Assembly: GCA_964563925.1 (NCBI GenBank)
Contig: CAZLZD010000006.1
Span: 1-64,000 of the forward strand
Source: JAUILA01 sp964563925
Lineage (GTDB): Bacteria > Bacteroidota > Bacteroidia > Cytophagales > Cyclobacteriaceae
DNA length: 64,000 nt
Direction of reading: 5' to 3'
Part shown: positions 15,185 to 23,781 of the stretch, piece by piece
Numbering within the stretch: the stretch's first letter is position 1
How the letters are laid out: the number at the start of each line of letters is the position of its first letter
Translations under genes and position numbers: made by a program
Notes under the pieces: model-generated
What the model saw: the letters and a program-made list of their open reading frames with translations, nothing else
Database searches by the model: none
Told to the model about the DNA's origin: nothing

Positions 15185-16825
15185 TCAGACACCTATCATC
15201 AGGCGGGCCGGATCTTCAAGTAATTCTTTTACACGATATAAGAAGCTTACAGATTCCCTGCCGTCAACCAGGCGGTGATCATAGGACAGGGCTACGTACA
15301 TGATCGGACGTACAACGATCTCGCCGTTCTCCACGACCGGGCGCTCGACAATGTTGTGCATACCCAGGATCGCAGATTGGGGAGCGTTTATAATAGGGGT
15401 TGATAACATGGATCCAAAAATTCCCCCGTTGGTGATGGTAAAGGTTCCCCCGGTCATTTCCTCGATCGAAAGTTTTCCGTCCCGGGCTTTTCCGGCGAGG
15501 CGGATAATCTCCTTCTCGATTTCTTCGAAACTCATGTGTTCCGCATTTCTGATCACGGGAACCACCAGGCCTTTAGGCGTACTCACGGCGATGGAAACAT
15601 CGCAATAATCATGGTACACTATTTCTTCCCCGTCAATAGAAGCGTTGACCGCCGGCCATTCTTTCAGGGCCTGGCAAACAGCCTTGGTGAAAAACGACAT
15701 GAACCCGAGTCCTACGCCATATTTTTCCTTGAATGACTCTTTGTATTTCTTGCGGATATCCATCACCGGCTGCATGTTTACCTCGTTAAAGGTGGTGAGC
15801 ATAGCCGTTTCATTCTTCACAGAAACCAGTCGCCTGGAGATGGTCTTCCGCAGGTTGCTCATTTTTTCCCTGCGCTCCCCGCGCTCTCCTGTGGAAGTTC
15901 TGGATTCTTCAATAACCCGGTCAGCCTGGCCTTTTGCCGAACCTGCCTCTTTGTCTTTATCTTTATCCTTGTCTTTCCTCTCCTCAGCCTTCAGCGCATC
16001 TTCCTTGGTAATTCTGCCATCCACTCCGGTACCTTTTACCTGGGAAGGATCAATACCCTTTTCATTCAGGATTTTTTCAGCAGCCGGAGAAGCATGTCCG
16101 GTGGCATAGGTCTTTTCACCGTCTTCTTTTTTGGTCTCCGAACCGGATTTGGATTCCTGCTTTTTGCCGGAATCCTTAGAGGGAGCTCCTCCTTCCATCA
16201 CTTCTATTTTACAGATAAGCGACCCGATTTCCAGTGTTTCCCCTTCTTCGGCGACAATTTCCAGAATTCCGGAAGCCTCTGCCGGTAGCTCAAAGGTAGC
16301 CTTATCGGATTCCACTTCGGCGATGATCTCGTCAAGTTCCACATGATCCCCGCTCTCCTTCAGCCAGCTGGATATGGTCACCTCAGTAATGGATTCCCCC
16401 ACTGACGGGACCACCATTTCTTTTACCTCACCGGTTTTCTTCCCCCCTGAATCGTCCGAACTCCCGTCTTCGCTCTTACTCTCTTTTTCGTCCTCACTCT
16501 CACTTTTGGCCTCCTTCCCGGTATCCTTGTCTTTGTCTTTGTCCTTATCCTTGTCTTTATCCTTGTCCTTGTCTTTATCCTTGTCTCCTCCCTCCGTATC
16601 AATTTCACAAATCAGGGCTCCCACTTCGAGGGTTTCACCTTCATCGGCCTTGATATGGAGTACTCCGGCAGCTTCGGCCGGCAGTTCAAAGGTCGCTTTG
16701 TCTGATTCAAGTTCGGCGATGATCTCATCCTGTTCCACGTAATCACCGTCGCTTTTCAGCCAGGAGGCAATGGTCACTTCCGTGATGGATTCCCCGACCT
16801 CAGGCACATTTATTTTAAGGCTCAT
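15185..16825 (-). CDS. sucB: 2-oxoglutarate dehydrogenase E2, dihydrolipoyl succinyltransferase with two lipoyl domains
   Basis: E2 core of the 2-oxoglutarate dehydrogenase complex, transferring succinyl groups to CoA. Order of parts: lipoyl domain 1 (1-77, lipoyl Lys43 in ESDKATF), an acidic/basic linker of ten Asp-Lys pairs (81-101) and a Ser/Glu-rich stretch, lipoyl domain 2 (about 135-208, Lys175), a peripheral subunit-binding domain (about 244-278), a second short Lys-Asp linker (284-292), and the acyltransferase domain with the catalytic SYDHRLVDG near the C-terminus. Most SucB proteins have one lipoyl domain, so 546 residues is long. Its ATG overlaps the TGA of sucA by four bases. Confidence 0.95.
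   Translation of the reverse strand: MSLKINVPEVGESITEVTIASWLKSDGDYVEQDEIIAELESDKATFELPAEAAGVLHIKADEGETLEVGALICEIDTEGGDKDKDKDKDKDKDKDKDKDKDTGKEAKSESEDEKESKSEDGSSDDSGGKKTGEVKEMVVPSVGESITEVTISSWLKESGDHVELDEIIAEVESDKATFELPAEASGILEIVAEEGETLEIGSLICKIEVMEGGAPSKDSGKKQESKSGSETKKEDGEKTYATGHASPAAEKILNEKGIDPSQVKGTGVDGRITKEDALKAEERKDKDKDKDKEAGSAKGQADRVIEESRTSTGERGERREKMSNLRKTISRRLVSVKNETAMLTTFNEVNMQPVMDIRKKYKESFKEKYGVGLGFMSFFTKAVCQALKEWPAVNASIDGEEIVYHDYCDVSIAVSTPKGLVVPVIRNAEHMSFEEIEKEIIRLAGKARDGKLSIEEMTGGTFTITNGGIFGSMLSTPIINAPQSAILGMHNIVERPVVENGEIVVRPIMYVALSYDHRLVDGRESVSFLYRVKELLEDPARLMIGV
16523..16585 (-). repeat. Asp-Lys dipeptide repeat tract in sucB linker
   Basis: Sixty-three bases coding for ten Asp-Lys pairs plus one Asp between the two lipoyl domains. 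The codons mix GAC/GAT and AAG/AAA, so the tract is a purifying-selected or old repeat rather than a fresh perfect microsatellite. It is still a likely site of length change. Confidence 0.9.
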
Positions 16826-19557
16826 GAATTCTGGTTATTTAGGGTTAAGGCTTTGTTAATGATGGTTTCCTGTTCTTCCTTATGCACTTTGGCATAGCCC
16901 GTGGCAGGTGATGCACTTGCCTTTCGGGAGATCAGGGTCGGATTAAGATCTGAGATAAAGCGGAGAATAAAGCTCCAGTATCCCATATTTGACGGCTCTT
17001 CCTGAACCCAGTAGATTTCCGGATCAGGGTATTTCTTGAGTATTGAACGCAGCTGTTTTTCCGGGAACGGGTAGAGCTGTTCGAGCCTTATCACAGCCAC
17101 GTTTTTGATCTCCTGTTTTTCCTGTTCTTCCTGAAGGTCATAGAATAATTTACCCGAACACAGTACAATTCGTTTCACTGATTTTTTGGTGGCATACCGG
17201 TCGTCAATGACCTCGATAAAAGATCCTTCGGTAAATTCCTTGATCGGTGATGCCACTTTCGGATTTCGAAGTAATGATTTAGGGGAGAATACCACGCAGG
17301 GTTTCCTGAAATTCCATGCCATTTGCCTGCGCAGGAGATGGAAAAAGTTTGACGCGGTGGTAATGTTGGCCGCTATCAGGTTTTCCTCTGCTGCCAGTTG
17401 CAGGAACCGTTCGGGACGTGCATTACTGTGTTCCGGTCCCTGTCCTTCGTATCCGTGGGGCAGCAGCATTACGAGTCCGTTCATACGCTGCCATTTCGAT
17501 TCGGCGCTGGTGATAAACTGATCGATCATCACCTGAGCTCCGTTTGCGAAGTCCCCGAACTGGGCCTCCCAGATGGTCAGTGCGTGGGGAGAAGCCATGG
17601 CATAGCCGTATTCAAATCCGAGAACACCGAATTCTGAGAGAAGTGAGTTATAAATTCTGAATTTTTCCTGTCCTTCTGCAATATGATCGAGATTGCAGTA
17701 AGGTTCGTTGGTGTTCGCATCAAATATGTAGGCATGGCGGTGGGAGAATGTGCCGCGCTTGACGTCCTGACCGGACATCCGGACAATCTTGTTTTCCAGT
17801 AACAACGAGCCATAGGCAAGGAGCTCGGCATCGGCCCAGCTTAATTCTTCCCGCTCGTAAAAGTCAGCTTTACGCTCTTTAATGAGTTTGTCGATTTGCT
17901 TAAGCGGTTTAAATCCTTTGGGCAGGGTGGTCAGTGCTTTACCTACTTTATCAATGGTATCCCTGGATATACTGGTATCCGGAGACGAATCAAATTCTTC
18001 TTTTTTGGGCTTTTTCAACTGCTGCCATTCCTCTTCCACTTTCTGAGGTTTGTAGGGCAGGGGCTTTTGCTTTACTTCATTAAGGCGGTCCTGCAACAGT
18101 TCCCTGAACTCCTTGTCAAGGTCTTCAGCCCGTTTTTCGTCAATATCACCCCGTTCGATTAGCGTTTTAACATAAATTTCACGCGGGTTAGGATGTTTGG
18201 CGATCTTGCTGTACAGGATAGGCTGTGTGAACTTAGGTTCGTCGCTTTCATTATGACCATGACGACGGTAACACAACAAGTCAATGAAAATATCTTTTTT
18301 AAACTTCTGGTTATATTCTATGGCCAGCTGGGCTCCGAAGACCACCGCCTCAGGATCGTCCCCGTTGATGTGCAATACAGGGGCATCAATGATTTTAGCC
18401 AGGTCTGTACAATATATACTTGACCGCGCATCGTCATAATCAGTGGTGAATCCTACCTGGTTATTGATCACAAAATGGATGGTACCGCCGGTATTATAAC
18501 CGGGCAGCTGCGACATCTGTACAATCTCATATACTATGCCTTGTCCGGCTATCGCGGCATCCCCGTGGATCAGGACCGAAATGGCCTTGGTAGGGTCCCC
18601 TTTGTATTCCTCATCGATTTGTCCGCGGGTATAACCCAATACCACCGGATCCACTGCCTCAAGGTGAGACGGGTTCGGGGTAAGTTTGACATATACTTTT
18701 TTGCCTGACCCGGCATCGATATGCGAACTGTATCCGAGGTGGTATTTCACATCACCGTCTCCCATGGTAAGGTCCGGATCTATGTTGCCTTCAAATTCAC
18801 TGAAAATTTCCTCATAGGTCTTGCCCATGATGTTGGCCAGTACATTGAGCCTGCCCCGGTGTGCCATGCCGATGATGACTTCCTTTACGTCGAATTCAGC
18901 AGATTTGCTGATGATGGTATCCAGGGCAGGAATAGTATTCTCCCCACCTTCCAGCGAAAATCGCTTTTGCCCGAGAAATTTGGTGTGAAGGAAATTCTCA
19001 AAAACCACCGCCTCATTGAGCTTTTGAAGAATCCTCCGCTTCTGTTCCACGGGCAGGTTTATATCGGCAGCCTCCTTTTCACACTTTTCCTTAAACCACT
19101 CCAGGATATCATTATCCCGGATGTGCATGTATTCAAAGCCAATATGGCGCAAATACACATCATCAAGACGCTGTATAATGTCCTTCAGGCTTGCCTTCCC
19201 CAGTCCGACGATTTCCCCGATGGAAAATTCAGTATCCATATCCTCTTCACCCAGGCCAAAGTTTGCCGGGTCAAGGGAAACATTGTGGTCACGCCGCTGA
19301 CGTACCGGGTTGGTGTCTGATTTAAGGTGGGCCCGTGAACGATATGCATGGATCAGATTTCGGACCGCTGTTTCCTTGGGGGTGAGGGTGGCGATGGCCG
19401 CCTGACCATTTTCCGCGAAAGCGGATTGCGAAAACTCAAAACCTTCAAAAAATTTCTGCCAGGAAGGATCTACGGATTCTGGATCTTTTTTGTAATCTGC
19501 ATACAGCGCGTCGAAATACTGGCCGTGTGCATTGGAAATGTAGGAATAATTATCCAT
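16822..19557 (-). CDS. sucA: 2-oxoglutarate dehydrogenase E1 component
   Basis: Thiamine-diphosphate-dependent decarboxylase of the TCA cycle (EC 1.2.4.2). The 911-residue length is normal. The N-terminus (SYISNAHGQYFDALYADYKKDPESVD) is the helix that binds the complex. The core has GMAHRGRLNVLANIMGK, the ThDP/Mg motif GDAAIAGQGIVYE, INNQVGFTT, and the C-terminal transketolase-like half with LLPHGYEGQGPEHSNARPER. It is the first gene of sucA-sucB-lpd, overlapping sucB by four bases. A good -7 promoter box lies just upstream, and the operon is divergent from rpsP. Confidence 0.97.
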   Translation of the reverse strand: MDNYSYISNAHGQYFDALYADYKKDPESVDPSWQKFFEGFEFSQSAFAENGQAAIATLTPKETAVRNLIHAYRSRAHLKSDTNPVRQRRDHNVSLDPANFGLGEEDMDTEFSIGEIVGLGKASLKDIIQRLDDVYLRHIGFEYMHIRDNDILEWFKEKCEKEAADINLPVEQKRRILQKLNEAVVFENFLHTKFLGQKRFSLEGGENTIPALDTIISKSAEFDVKEVIIGMAHRGRLNVLANIMGKTYEEIFSEFEGNIDPDLTMGDGDVKYHLGYSSHIDAGSGKKVYVKLTPNPSHLEAVDPVVLGYTRGQIDEEYKGDPTKAISVLIHGDAAIAGQGIVYEIVQMSQLPGYNTGGTIHFVINNQVGFTTDYDDARSSIYCTDLAKIIDAPVLHINGDDPEAVVFGAQLAIEYNQKFKKDIFIDLLCYRRHGHNESDEPKFTQPILYSKIAKHPNPREIYVKTLIERGDIDEKRAEDLDKEFRELLQDRLNEVKQKPLPYKPQKVEEEWQQLKKPKKEEFDSSPDTSISRDTIDKVGKALTTLPKGFKPLKQIDKLIKERKADFYEREELSWADAELLAYGSLLLENKIVRMSGQDVKRGTFSHRHAYIFDANTNEPYCNLDHIAEGQEKFRIYNSLLSEFGVLGFEYGYAMASPHALTIWEAQFGDFANGAQVMIDQFITSAESKWQRMNGLVMLLPHGYEGQGPEHSNARPERFLQLAAEENLIAANITTASNFFHLLRRQMAWNFRKPCVVFSPKSLLRNPKVASPIKEFTEGSFIEVIDDRYATKKSVKRIVLCSGKLFYDLQEEQEKQEIKNVAVIRLEQLYPFPEKQLRSILKKYPDPEIYWVQEEPSNMGYWSFILRFISDLNPTLISRKASASPATGYAKVHKEEQETIINKALTLNNQNS

Positions 19558-19585
19558 CAGGAGTTTGCCAATTGATATTGAGTGC

Positions 19586-19593
19586 CAAAGGTA
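19586..19593 (-). promoter_or_regulatory. sucA promoter, -7 box
   Basis: On the minus strand this reads TACCTTTG, a full match to the Bacteroidota -7 consensus TAnnTTTG, and would give a leader of about 25 bases before sucA. No clear -33 box was seen at the expected distance. Confidence 0.5.
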
Positions 19594-19734
19594 GCCATAA
19601 TCTGAAGATTAATAAAATTGTATATTCGGTTATACAAATAAGCCTCATTTTCAGATGCTTTCTATATCAAAACAGGCAGAGGCGTGTAGCTGTTTAAATT
19701 CCTGTGATATATATCGTTTTTTCATAAAAAGGAT

Positions 19735-19742
19735 TATCTTTG
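19735..19742 (+). promoter_or_regulatory. rpsP operon promoter, -7 box
   Basis: TATCTTTG matches the Bacteroidota -7 consensus TAnnTTTG and is followed by GCACTCC. It lies 57 bases before the rpsP ATG. No convincing -33 TTTG is at the usual spacing. Confidence 0.5.
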
Positions 19743-19799
19743 CACTCCTTTTAGGATACCGCGGACGTGTTCCGCATGGTTTAAACGTTAACAAACACA

Positions 19800-20771
19800 A
19801 TGGCAGTAAAACTAAGACTGGCCCGCAGAGGCCGCAAAAAGATGGCGATTTACGACGTGGTCGTAGCAGACGCCCGTGCTCCACGAGATGGACGCTTTAT
19901 TGAAAGGATTGGAAGGTATAATCCAAATACCGACCCTGCGACAATTGAACTGGATGATGACAAGGCATTTGACTGGGTAATGAAAGGTGCACAACCTACC
20001 GATACGGTACGTGCCATACTCAGTTATCGTGGCATTCTCCTGAAGAAACACCTTCAGATTGGTGTTAATAAGGGTGCAATTACCCAGGAGGAAGCAGACA
20101 AGAAATTCCAGAAGTGGCTCGATGAGAAGCTTGCGAAGATCGAGAAGAAGAAGGAAGGCCTGGCAAAGGCTGCAGAACAAAGTGCACAAGCCCGGCGTGA
20201 AGCTGAGCAAAAGGTGAAAGAGGCCAGAGCGGCTGCACTTGCAGAAAAGAACAAGGTGGAAGAGCCTGCTGAAGAAGCAGAAGAGACCCAGGAAGCTGCG
20301 GCTGATGGTGCTGAGGCACCGGCGGCGGAAGTTCAGGAGGATGCTCCTGCAGCTGAGGCCCAGGAAGAGGAAGCTGCTGCCAAAGAGGAAGAAGCTCCTG
20401 CGGCTGAAGCTAAAGAAGAGGAAGCTGCTGCCAAAGAGGAAGAAGCTCCTGCGGCTGAGGCTAAAGAAGAGGAAGCTGCGGCCAAAGAGGAAGAAGCTCC
20501 TGCGGCTGAGGCTAAAGAAGAGAAAGCTGCGGCCAAAGAGGAAGAAGCTCCTGCGGCTGAGGCTAAAGAAGAGAAAGCTGCGGCCAAAGAGGAAGAAGCT
20601 CCTGCGGCTGAAGCTAAAGAAGAGGAAGCTGCGGCCAAAGAGGAAGAAGCTCCTGCGGCTGAAGCTAAGGAAGAAGCTCCTGCTAAAGAGGAGAAAGACG
20701 AAGCTCCTGCTGCGGAGGCAGACGCTGAGGCGAAGAGCGACGATTCTTCTGAAGAAAAGAAGGACAAGTAA
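19800..20771 (+). CDS. rpsP: 30S ribosomal protein S16 with long repetitive acidic C-terminal tail
   Basis: The first about 85 residues are a standard S16 (MAVKLRLARRGRKK, then IERIGRYNPNTDP and YRGILLKKHLQIG). S16 helps assemble the small ribosomal subunit. A charged helical extension follows (about 95-150), as is common in Bacteroidota. After that comes a long Ala/Glu/Lys tail built from six tandem 17-residue units (about residues 189-290) and a short degenerate end, giving 323 residues in all against roughly 80-190 in most relatives. The tail is strongly acidic and probably extended or coiled. It heads the operon rpsP-rimM-trmD-rplS. Confidence 0.95.
   Translation: MAVKLRLARRGRKKMAIYDVVVADARAPRDGRFIERIGRYNPNTDPATIELDDDKAFDWVMKGAQPTDTVRAILSYRGILLKKHLQIGVNKGAITQEEADKKFQKWLDEKLAKIEKKKEGLAKAAEQSAQARREAEQKVKEARAAALAEKNKVEEPAEEAEETQEAAADGAEAPAAEVQEDAPAAEAQEEEAAAKEEEAPAAEAKEEEAAAKEEEAPAAEAKEEEAAAKEEEAPAAEAKEEKAAAKEEEAPAAEAKEEKAAAKEEEAPAAEAKEEEAAAKEEEAPAAEAKEEAPAKEEKDEAPAAEADAEAKSDDSSEEKKDK
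20364..20669 (+). repeat. Six tandem 51-bp repeats in rpsP
   Basis: Six consecutive copies of a 51-base unit encoding EEEAAAKEEEAPAAEAK. Copies 4 and 5 have Lys in place of the third Glu. Copies differ by only a few bases, suggesting recent expansion. All remain in frame. Because the unit length is a multiple of three, the other forward frame and the reverse strand are also open, which produces long false reading frames here. Confidence 0.95.
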
Positions 20772-20778
20772 TAAGGCC

Positions 20779-21306
20779 ATGCGTAAGGATGACTGTTTCC
20801 TATTGGGGTATGTCATCAAGCCGCATGGATTGAAAGGGGAGGTGTCCGTTCTCTTGGATACCGACATCCCCGAAGCATATACGGAAATGGAATCAGTGTT
20901 CCTGGAGATCGACCAGCGCCTGATTCCATTTTTTATTTCAGCCCTTTCGCTGAAGGAGAACAGGGCGATCGTTCAGTTTGAAGGCATAAAGGATTTTGCC
21001 GGCGCGGAGGCTCTTAAAGGCTGTGCGTTGTACTTGCCGGATGAGGCATTGCCTGAAATGGGGGATGATCAGTTCTACTATCACGAAATTATCGGTTACA
21101 AAGTAGTGGATGGCCAGTCAGGTATAGTGGGGGAAGTGACCAATGTGTATGCGTCCGGCAAACAGGACCTGCTGGCGGTAGACCACCAGGGTACCGAAAT
21201 TCTTATCCCGGTGATTGACGAGATTATCAGCCGGGTTGACCGGGAACAAAAAGCCCTTCATGTGGATTTGCCTGACGGATTACTGGATATTTACCTGAAG
21301 CCATAA
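20779..21306 (+). CDS. rimM: Ribosome maturation factor RimM
   Basis: A 175-residue 16S rRNA-processing factor that binds S19 and helps mature the 30S head. It begins CFLLGYVIKPHGLKGEVSV, the family's N-terminal RimM domain. The C-terminal PRC-barrel domain has FYYHEIIGYKV, GIVGEVTNVYASGKQDLL and ILIPVIDEII. I place the start at the ATG 8 bases after the rpsP stop. The same frame is open much further upstream through the rpsP repeats, but that part is not coding. Its TAA overlaps the trmD ATG (TAATG). Confidence 0.93.
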   Translation: MRKDDCFLLGYVIKPHGLKGEVSVLLDTDIPEAYTEMESVFLEIDQRLIPFFISALSLKENRAIVQFEGIKDFAGAEALKGCALYLPDEALPEMGDDQFYYHEIIGYKVVDGQSGIVGEVTNVYASGKQDLLAVDHQGTEILIPVIDEIISRVDREQKALHVDLPDGLLDIYLKP

Positions 21307-21980
21307 TGCGGATTGATATTATAACCTGTTTACCAAAACTGCTGGAGAGTCCGTTTTCCGACTCAATCCTTAAGCGGGCGCAGCAGAAGGGACTGGTAAC
21401 GGTGGAGGTTCATGATCTGCGCCGGTATGCAACCGATAAACATCAGCGTATCGATGATTATGCCTATGGCGGAGGCGCCGGAATGGTCATGATGATAGAG
21501 CCCATTGCCCGTTGCATACGAAGCCTCCGGGAGGAACGGGACTATGATGAGATACTTTATATGTCTCCCGACGGCGAACGGTTTACCCAGGGTGTGGCGA
21601 ATGAATTGGCTTTGAAGGGGAATATCCTGATCCTTTGCGGTCATTACAAAGGGGTTGACGAACGGGTCAGGCAGCACTTTATCACCCGTGAGATCAGTAT
21701 CGGGGATTATGTGCTGTCAGGGGGCGAACTGGCCGCAGCGGTGGTCGCTGATGCGGTGATCCGCCTGCTTCCCGGGGTGCTGTCAGACGAAACGTCGGCC
21801 CTGACCGATTCTTTTCAGGATGGATTGCTTGCCCCTCCCGTATACACCCGTCCGGCTGAATTTGAAGGATGGAAGGTGCCTGAAGTCCTGTTATCAGGTC
21901 ATGAAAAGAATATTGAGGACTGGAGGTTTGAACAGGCCCAGCAACGGACACGTAAACGCCGTCCGGATCTGCTCGAATAA
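21306..21980 (+). CDS. trmD: tRNA (guanine-N1-)-methyltransferase TrmD
   Basis: SPOUT-class enzyme that methylates G37 of tRNAs using S-adenosylmethionine (EC 2.1.1.228). Motifs: DDYAYGGGAGMVMMIEP, ILICGHYKGVDERV in the trefoil knot, and EISIGDYVLSGGELAA followed by PGVLSDETS. The length of 224 residues is normal. It follows rimM with a one-base overlap in the conserved S16-RimM-TrmD-L19 order. Confidence 0.96.
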   Translation: MRIDIITCLPKLLESPFSDSILKRAQQKGLVTVEVHDLRRYATDKHQRIDDYAYGGGAGMVMMIEPIARCIRSLREERDYDEILYMSPDGERFTQGVANELALKGNILILCGHYKGVDERVRQHFITREISIGDYVLSGGELAAAVVADAVIRLLPGVLSDETSALTDSFQDGLLAPPVYTRPAEFEGWKVPEVLLSGHEKNIEDWRFEQAQQRTRKRRPDLLE

Positions 21981-22061
21981 CCACGTGCAGGCATTCCGGT
22001 TCATTTACCTTGTGTCTGCTATTATTTTTACACAATTCAATTCTATCTTAAAAGATTTTAT

Positions 22062-22069
22062 TATATTTG
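22062..22069 (+). promoter_or_regulatory. rplS internal promoter, -7 box
   Basis: TATATTTG matches TAnnTTTG, 40 bases before the rplS ATG in the 129-base gap after trmD. It suggests rplS also has its own promoter. No -33 box is clear. Confidence 0.45.
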
Positions 22070-22109
22070 CAGTCCGTTTTTGAGAGAAGAACATTATCCG
22101 CAATACGTC

Positions 22110-22463
22110 ATGAACAATATTATCAAAGCCCTGGAAGAAGAAAATCGTGCGGCGGCCACCAATCATCCTGACTTTAAAGCAGGAGATACGGTAAACGTGC
22201 ACGTAAAGATCAAGGAAGGGAACAAAGAAAGAATTCAGCAGTTTCAGGGAACGGTGATTCAGCGTCGCCACCCGAACACGAGCGGTGAAACATTTACCGT
22301 CAGAAAAGTTTCGAACGGAATAGGTATTGAAAGAATTTTTCCCCTCTTGTCACCTAATATTGACAAGATTGAGTTGATCAGAAGGGGTAAAGTGCGTCGT
22401 GCACGTCTTTATTACCTGAGAGGTCGTCAGGGTAAAGCGGCTCGTATCAAAGAGAAGCTTTAA
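22110..22463 (+). CDS. rplS: 50S ribosomal protein L19
   Basis: A 117-residue L19 located at the 30S-50S interface. Signature segments are FKAGDTVNVHVKIKEGNKER, QFQGTVIQRR, FTVRKVSNGIGIERIFPL and RRGKVRRARLYYLRGRQGKAARI. The ATG at 22110 (MNNIIKALEEEN) matches the usual L19 start. An in-frame TTG 30 bases upstream is not needed. It is the last gene of the operon and is followed by a strong hairpin terminator. Confidence 0.96.
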   Translation: MNNIIKALEEENRAAATNHPDFKAGDTVNVHVKIKEGNKERIQQFQGTVIQRRHPNTSGETFTVRKVSNGIGIERIFPLLSPNIDKIELIRRGKVRRARLYYLRGRQGKAARIKEKL

Positions 22464-22487
22464 TCCGGCTCTGCCGTTTAAGGAAAT

Positions 22488-22521
22488 AAAAAACCCTGCA
22501 GGTTATCTGCAGGGTTTTTTT
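22488..22521. terminator. Bidirectional terminator between rplS and fbaA
   Basis: AAACCCTGCAG (22491-22501) and its perfect complement (22507-22517) form an 11-bp stem with a 5-nt loop. T-run to 22521 on the right and A-run from 22488 on the left serve the two convergent genes. Confidence 0.92.
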
Positions 22522-22540
22522 ATGTGGGTATCTCAATGGC

Positions 22541-23620
22541 TTATCCCAGTTTACCCAGGGCATTCAGGTCCTCCATAGCTTTTTTCAGGCGTGTGCGGAA
22601 GGTATCTTCTCCCTTACGAAGCCACACGCGCGGATCGTAGTATTTCTTATTTGGAGAATCCTCCGATTCAGGGTTACCGATCTGGGTTTGAAGGTAGCCT
22701 TCATTGGCCTGGTAATAGTCTTTAACACCTTCCCAGAACGCCCATTGCAGGTCGGTGTCAATATTCATTTTGATGGCACCGTAGGAAATGGCTTCCCTGA
22801 TTTCTTCCACGGTCGACCCGGATCCGCCATGGAACACAAAGTCTACCGGAAGTGCATCAGTGCCATACTTTTCCTGAATATGTTCCTGGGAGTTCTTCAG
22901 GATTACCGGTGTCAGTTTAACATTGCCCGGTTTATAGACTCCGTGGACATTTCCAAAGGCTGCAGCAATGGTAAAACGGTCACTCACTTTTCGGAGTTCT
23001 TCATACGCATACGCTACTTCTTCAGGCTGGGTGTAAAGTTTTGAACTGTCCACATCTGTATTGTCCACCCCGTCTTCCTCGCCCCCGGTTACGCCAAGTT
23101 CGATCTCCAGGGTCATATCCAGCTTGCTCATGCGGTCAAGGTAGCGCTTGCAAATCTCGATATTCTCCTCCAGGGGTTCTTCCGAAAGGTCAATCATATG
23201 CGAACTGTATAAGGAATGGCCATGGGCTTTGTAAAACTCTTCGCCTGCATCAAGCAGTCCGTCTATCCAGGGAAGGAGTTTCTTGGCACAGTGATCGGTA
23301 TGCAGAATGATGGTAGCACCGTATCGGGCGGCCATTTCATGTACGTGCCGGGCTCCGGAAACTCCACCGGCAATTGCTGCTTTCTGATCGGAATTGTCCA
23401 GGCCTTTTCCGGCATAAAATACCGAGCCACCGTTGGAAAACTGGACCATAGCCGGGCTCTTTGTGCTGGCTGCCGTTTCCAGCACTGCATTTACTGAATT
23501 GGTGCCCACAACATTTACCGCGGGCAGGGCAAACCGTTCGTTTTTGGCAAACTGAAACATGCGCTGGACATCATCACCTGTGAGTACGCCTCTTTTAAAA
23601 TCTACTGCTGTTATTGACAT
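22541..23620 (-). CDS. fbaA: Class II fructose-bisphosphate aldolase
   Basis: Zinc-dependent aldolase that splits fructose 1,6-bisphosphate in glycolysis and joins the trioses in gluconeogenesis (EC 4.1.2.13). The 359-residue length and motifs fit the long FbaA group: the zinc ligands in LHTDHCAKK, SSHMIDLSEEPLEENI, the glycine-rich GVTGGEEDGVDN, AAFGNVHGVYKPGNV, FVFHGGSGS and IKMNIDTDLQWA. It is a single-gene unit convergent with the ribosomal operon and divergent from accD. Confidence 0.96.
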   Translation of the reverse strand: MSITAVDFKRGVLTGDDVQRMFQFAKNERFALPAVNVVGTNSVNAVLETAASTKSPAMVQFSNGGSVFYAGKGLDNSDQKAAIAGGVSGARHVHEMAARYGATIILHTDHCAKKLLPWIDGLLDAGEEFYKAHGHSLYSSHMIDLSEEPLEENIEICKRYLDRMSKLDMTLEIELGVTGGEEDGVDNTDVDSSKLYTQPEEVAYAYEELRKVSDRFTIAAAFGNVHGVYKPGNVKLTPVILKNSQEHIQEKYGTDALPVDFVFHGGSGSTVEEIREAISYGAIKMNIDTDLQWAFWEGVKDYYQANEGYLQTQIGNPESEDSPNKKYYDPRVWLRKGEDTFRTRLKKAMEDLNALGKLG

Positions 23621-23706
23621 AGTCTTGGGTATTATATTCTTACGTTCATTGTATCCAGTGTAAATATAACCAATTCACGGGGGCCGTGACATTGTTAAAG
23701 CTTATT

Positions 23707-23737
23707 TTTGAAAGCTGCCGGATACTTAGGATATTTG
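23707..23737 (+). promoter_or_regulatory. accD promoter (-33 and -7)
   Basis: TTTG at 23707-23710, 19 bases, then GATATTTG at 23730-23737. Spacing and sequence fit the Bacteroidota primary-sigma promoter with one mismatch in the -7 box. The accD ATG lies 45 bases downstream. Confidence 0.6.
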
Positions 23738-23781
23738 CACGTGATACCAACTCCCGTTACCGGCGGGACAGATGAAATTAT

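Noticed and set aside
16523..16585. Possible CRISPR-like or satellite repeat.
   Set aside because: It is an in-frame Asp-Lys linker inside sucB with no spacers; no CRISPR array or cas gene is present in the window.
20239..20778. Long open stretch in the second forward frame through the rpsP repeats, continuous with rimM.
   Set aside because: It is an artefact of the 51-bp repeats, giving Leu/Lys/Arg-rich nonsense. RimM homology begins only at the ATG at 20779.
19812..20867. Long minus-strand frames opposite rpsP, rich in Ser, Phe and Arg.
   Set aside because: Mirror of the repetitive GC-biased tail; low complexity, no start context and opposite an unambiguous ribosomal operon.
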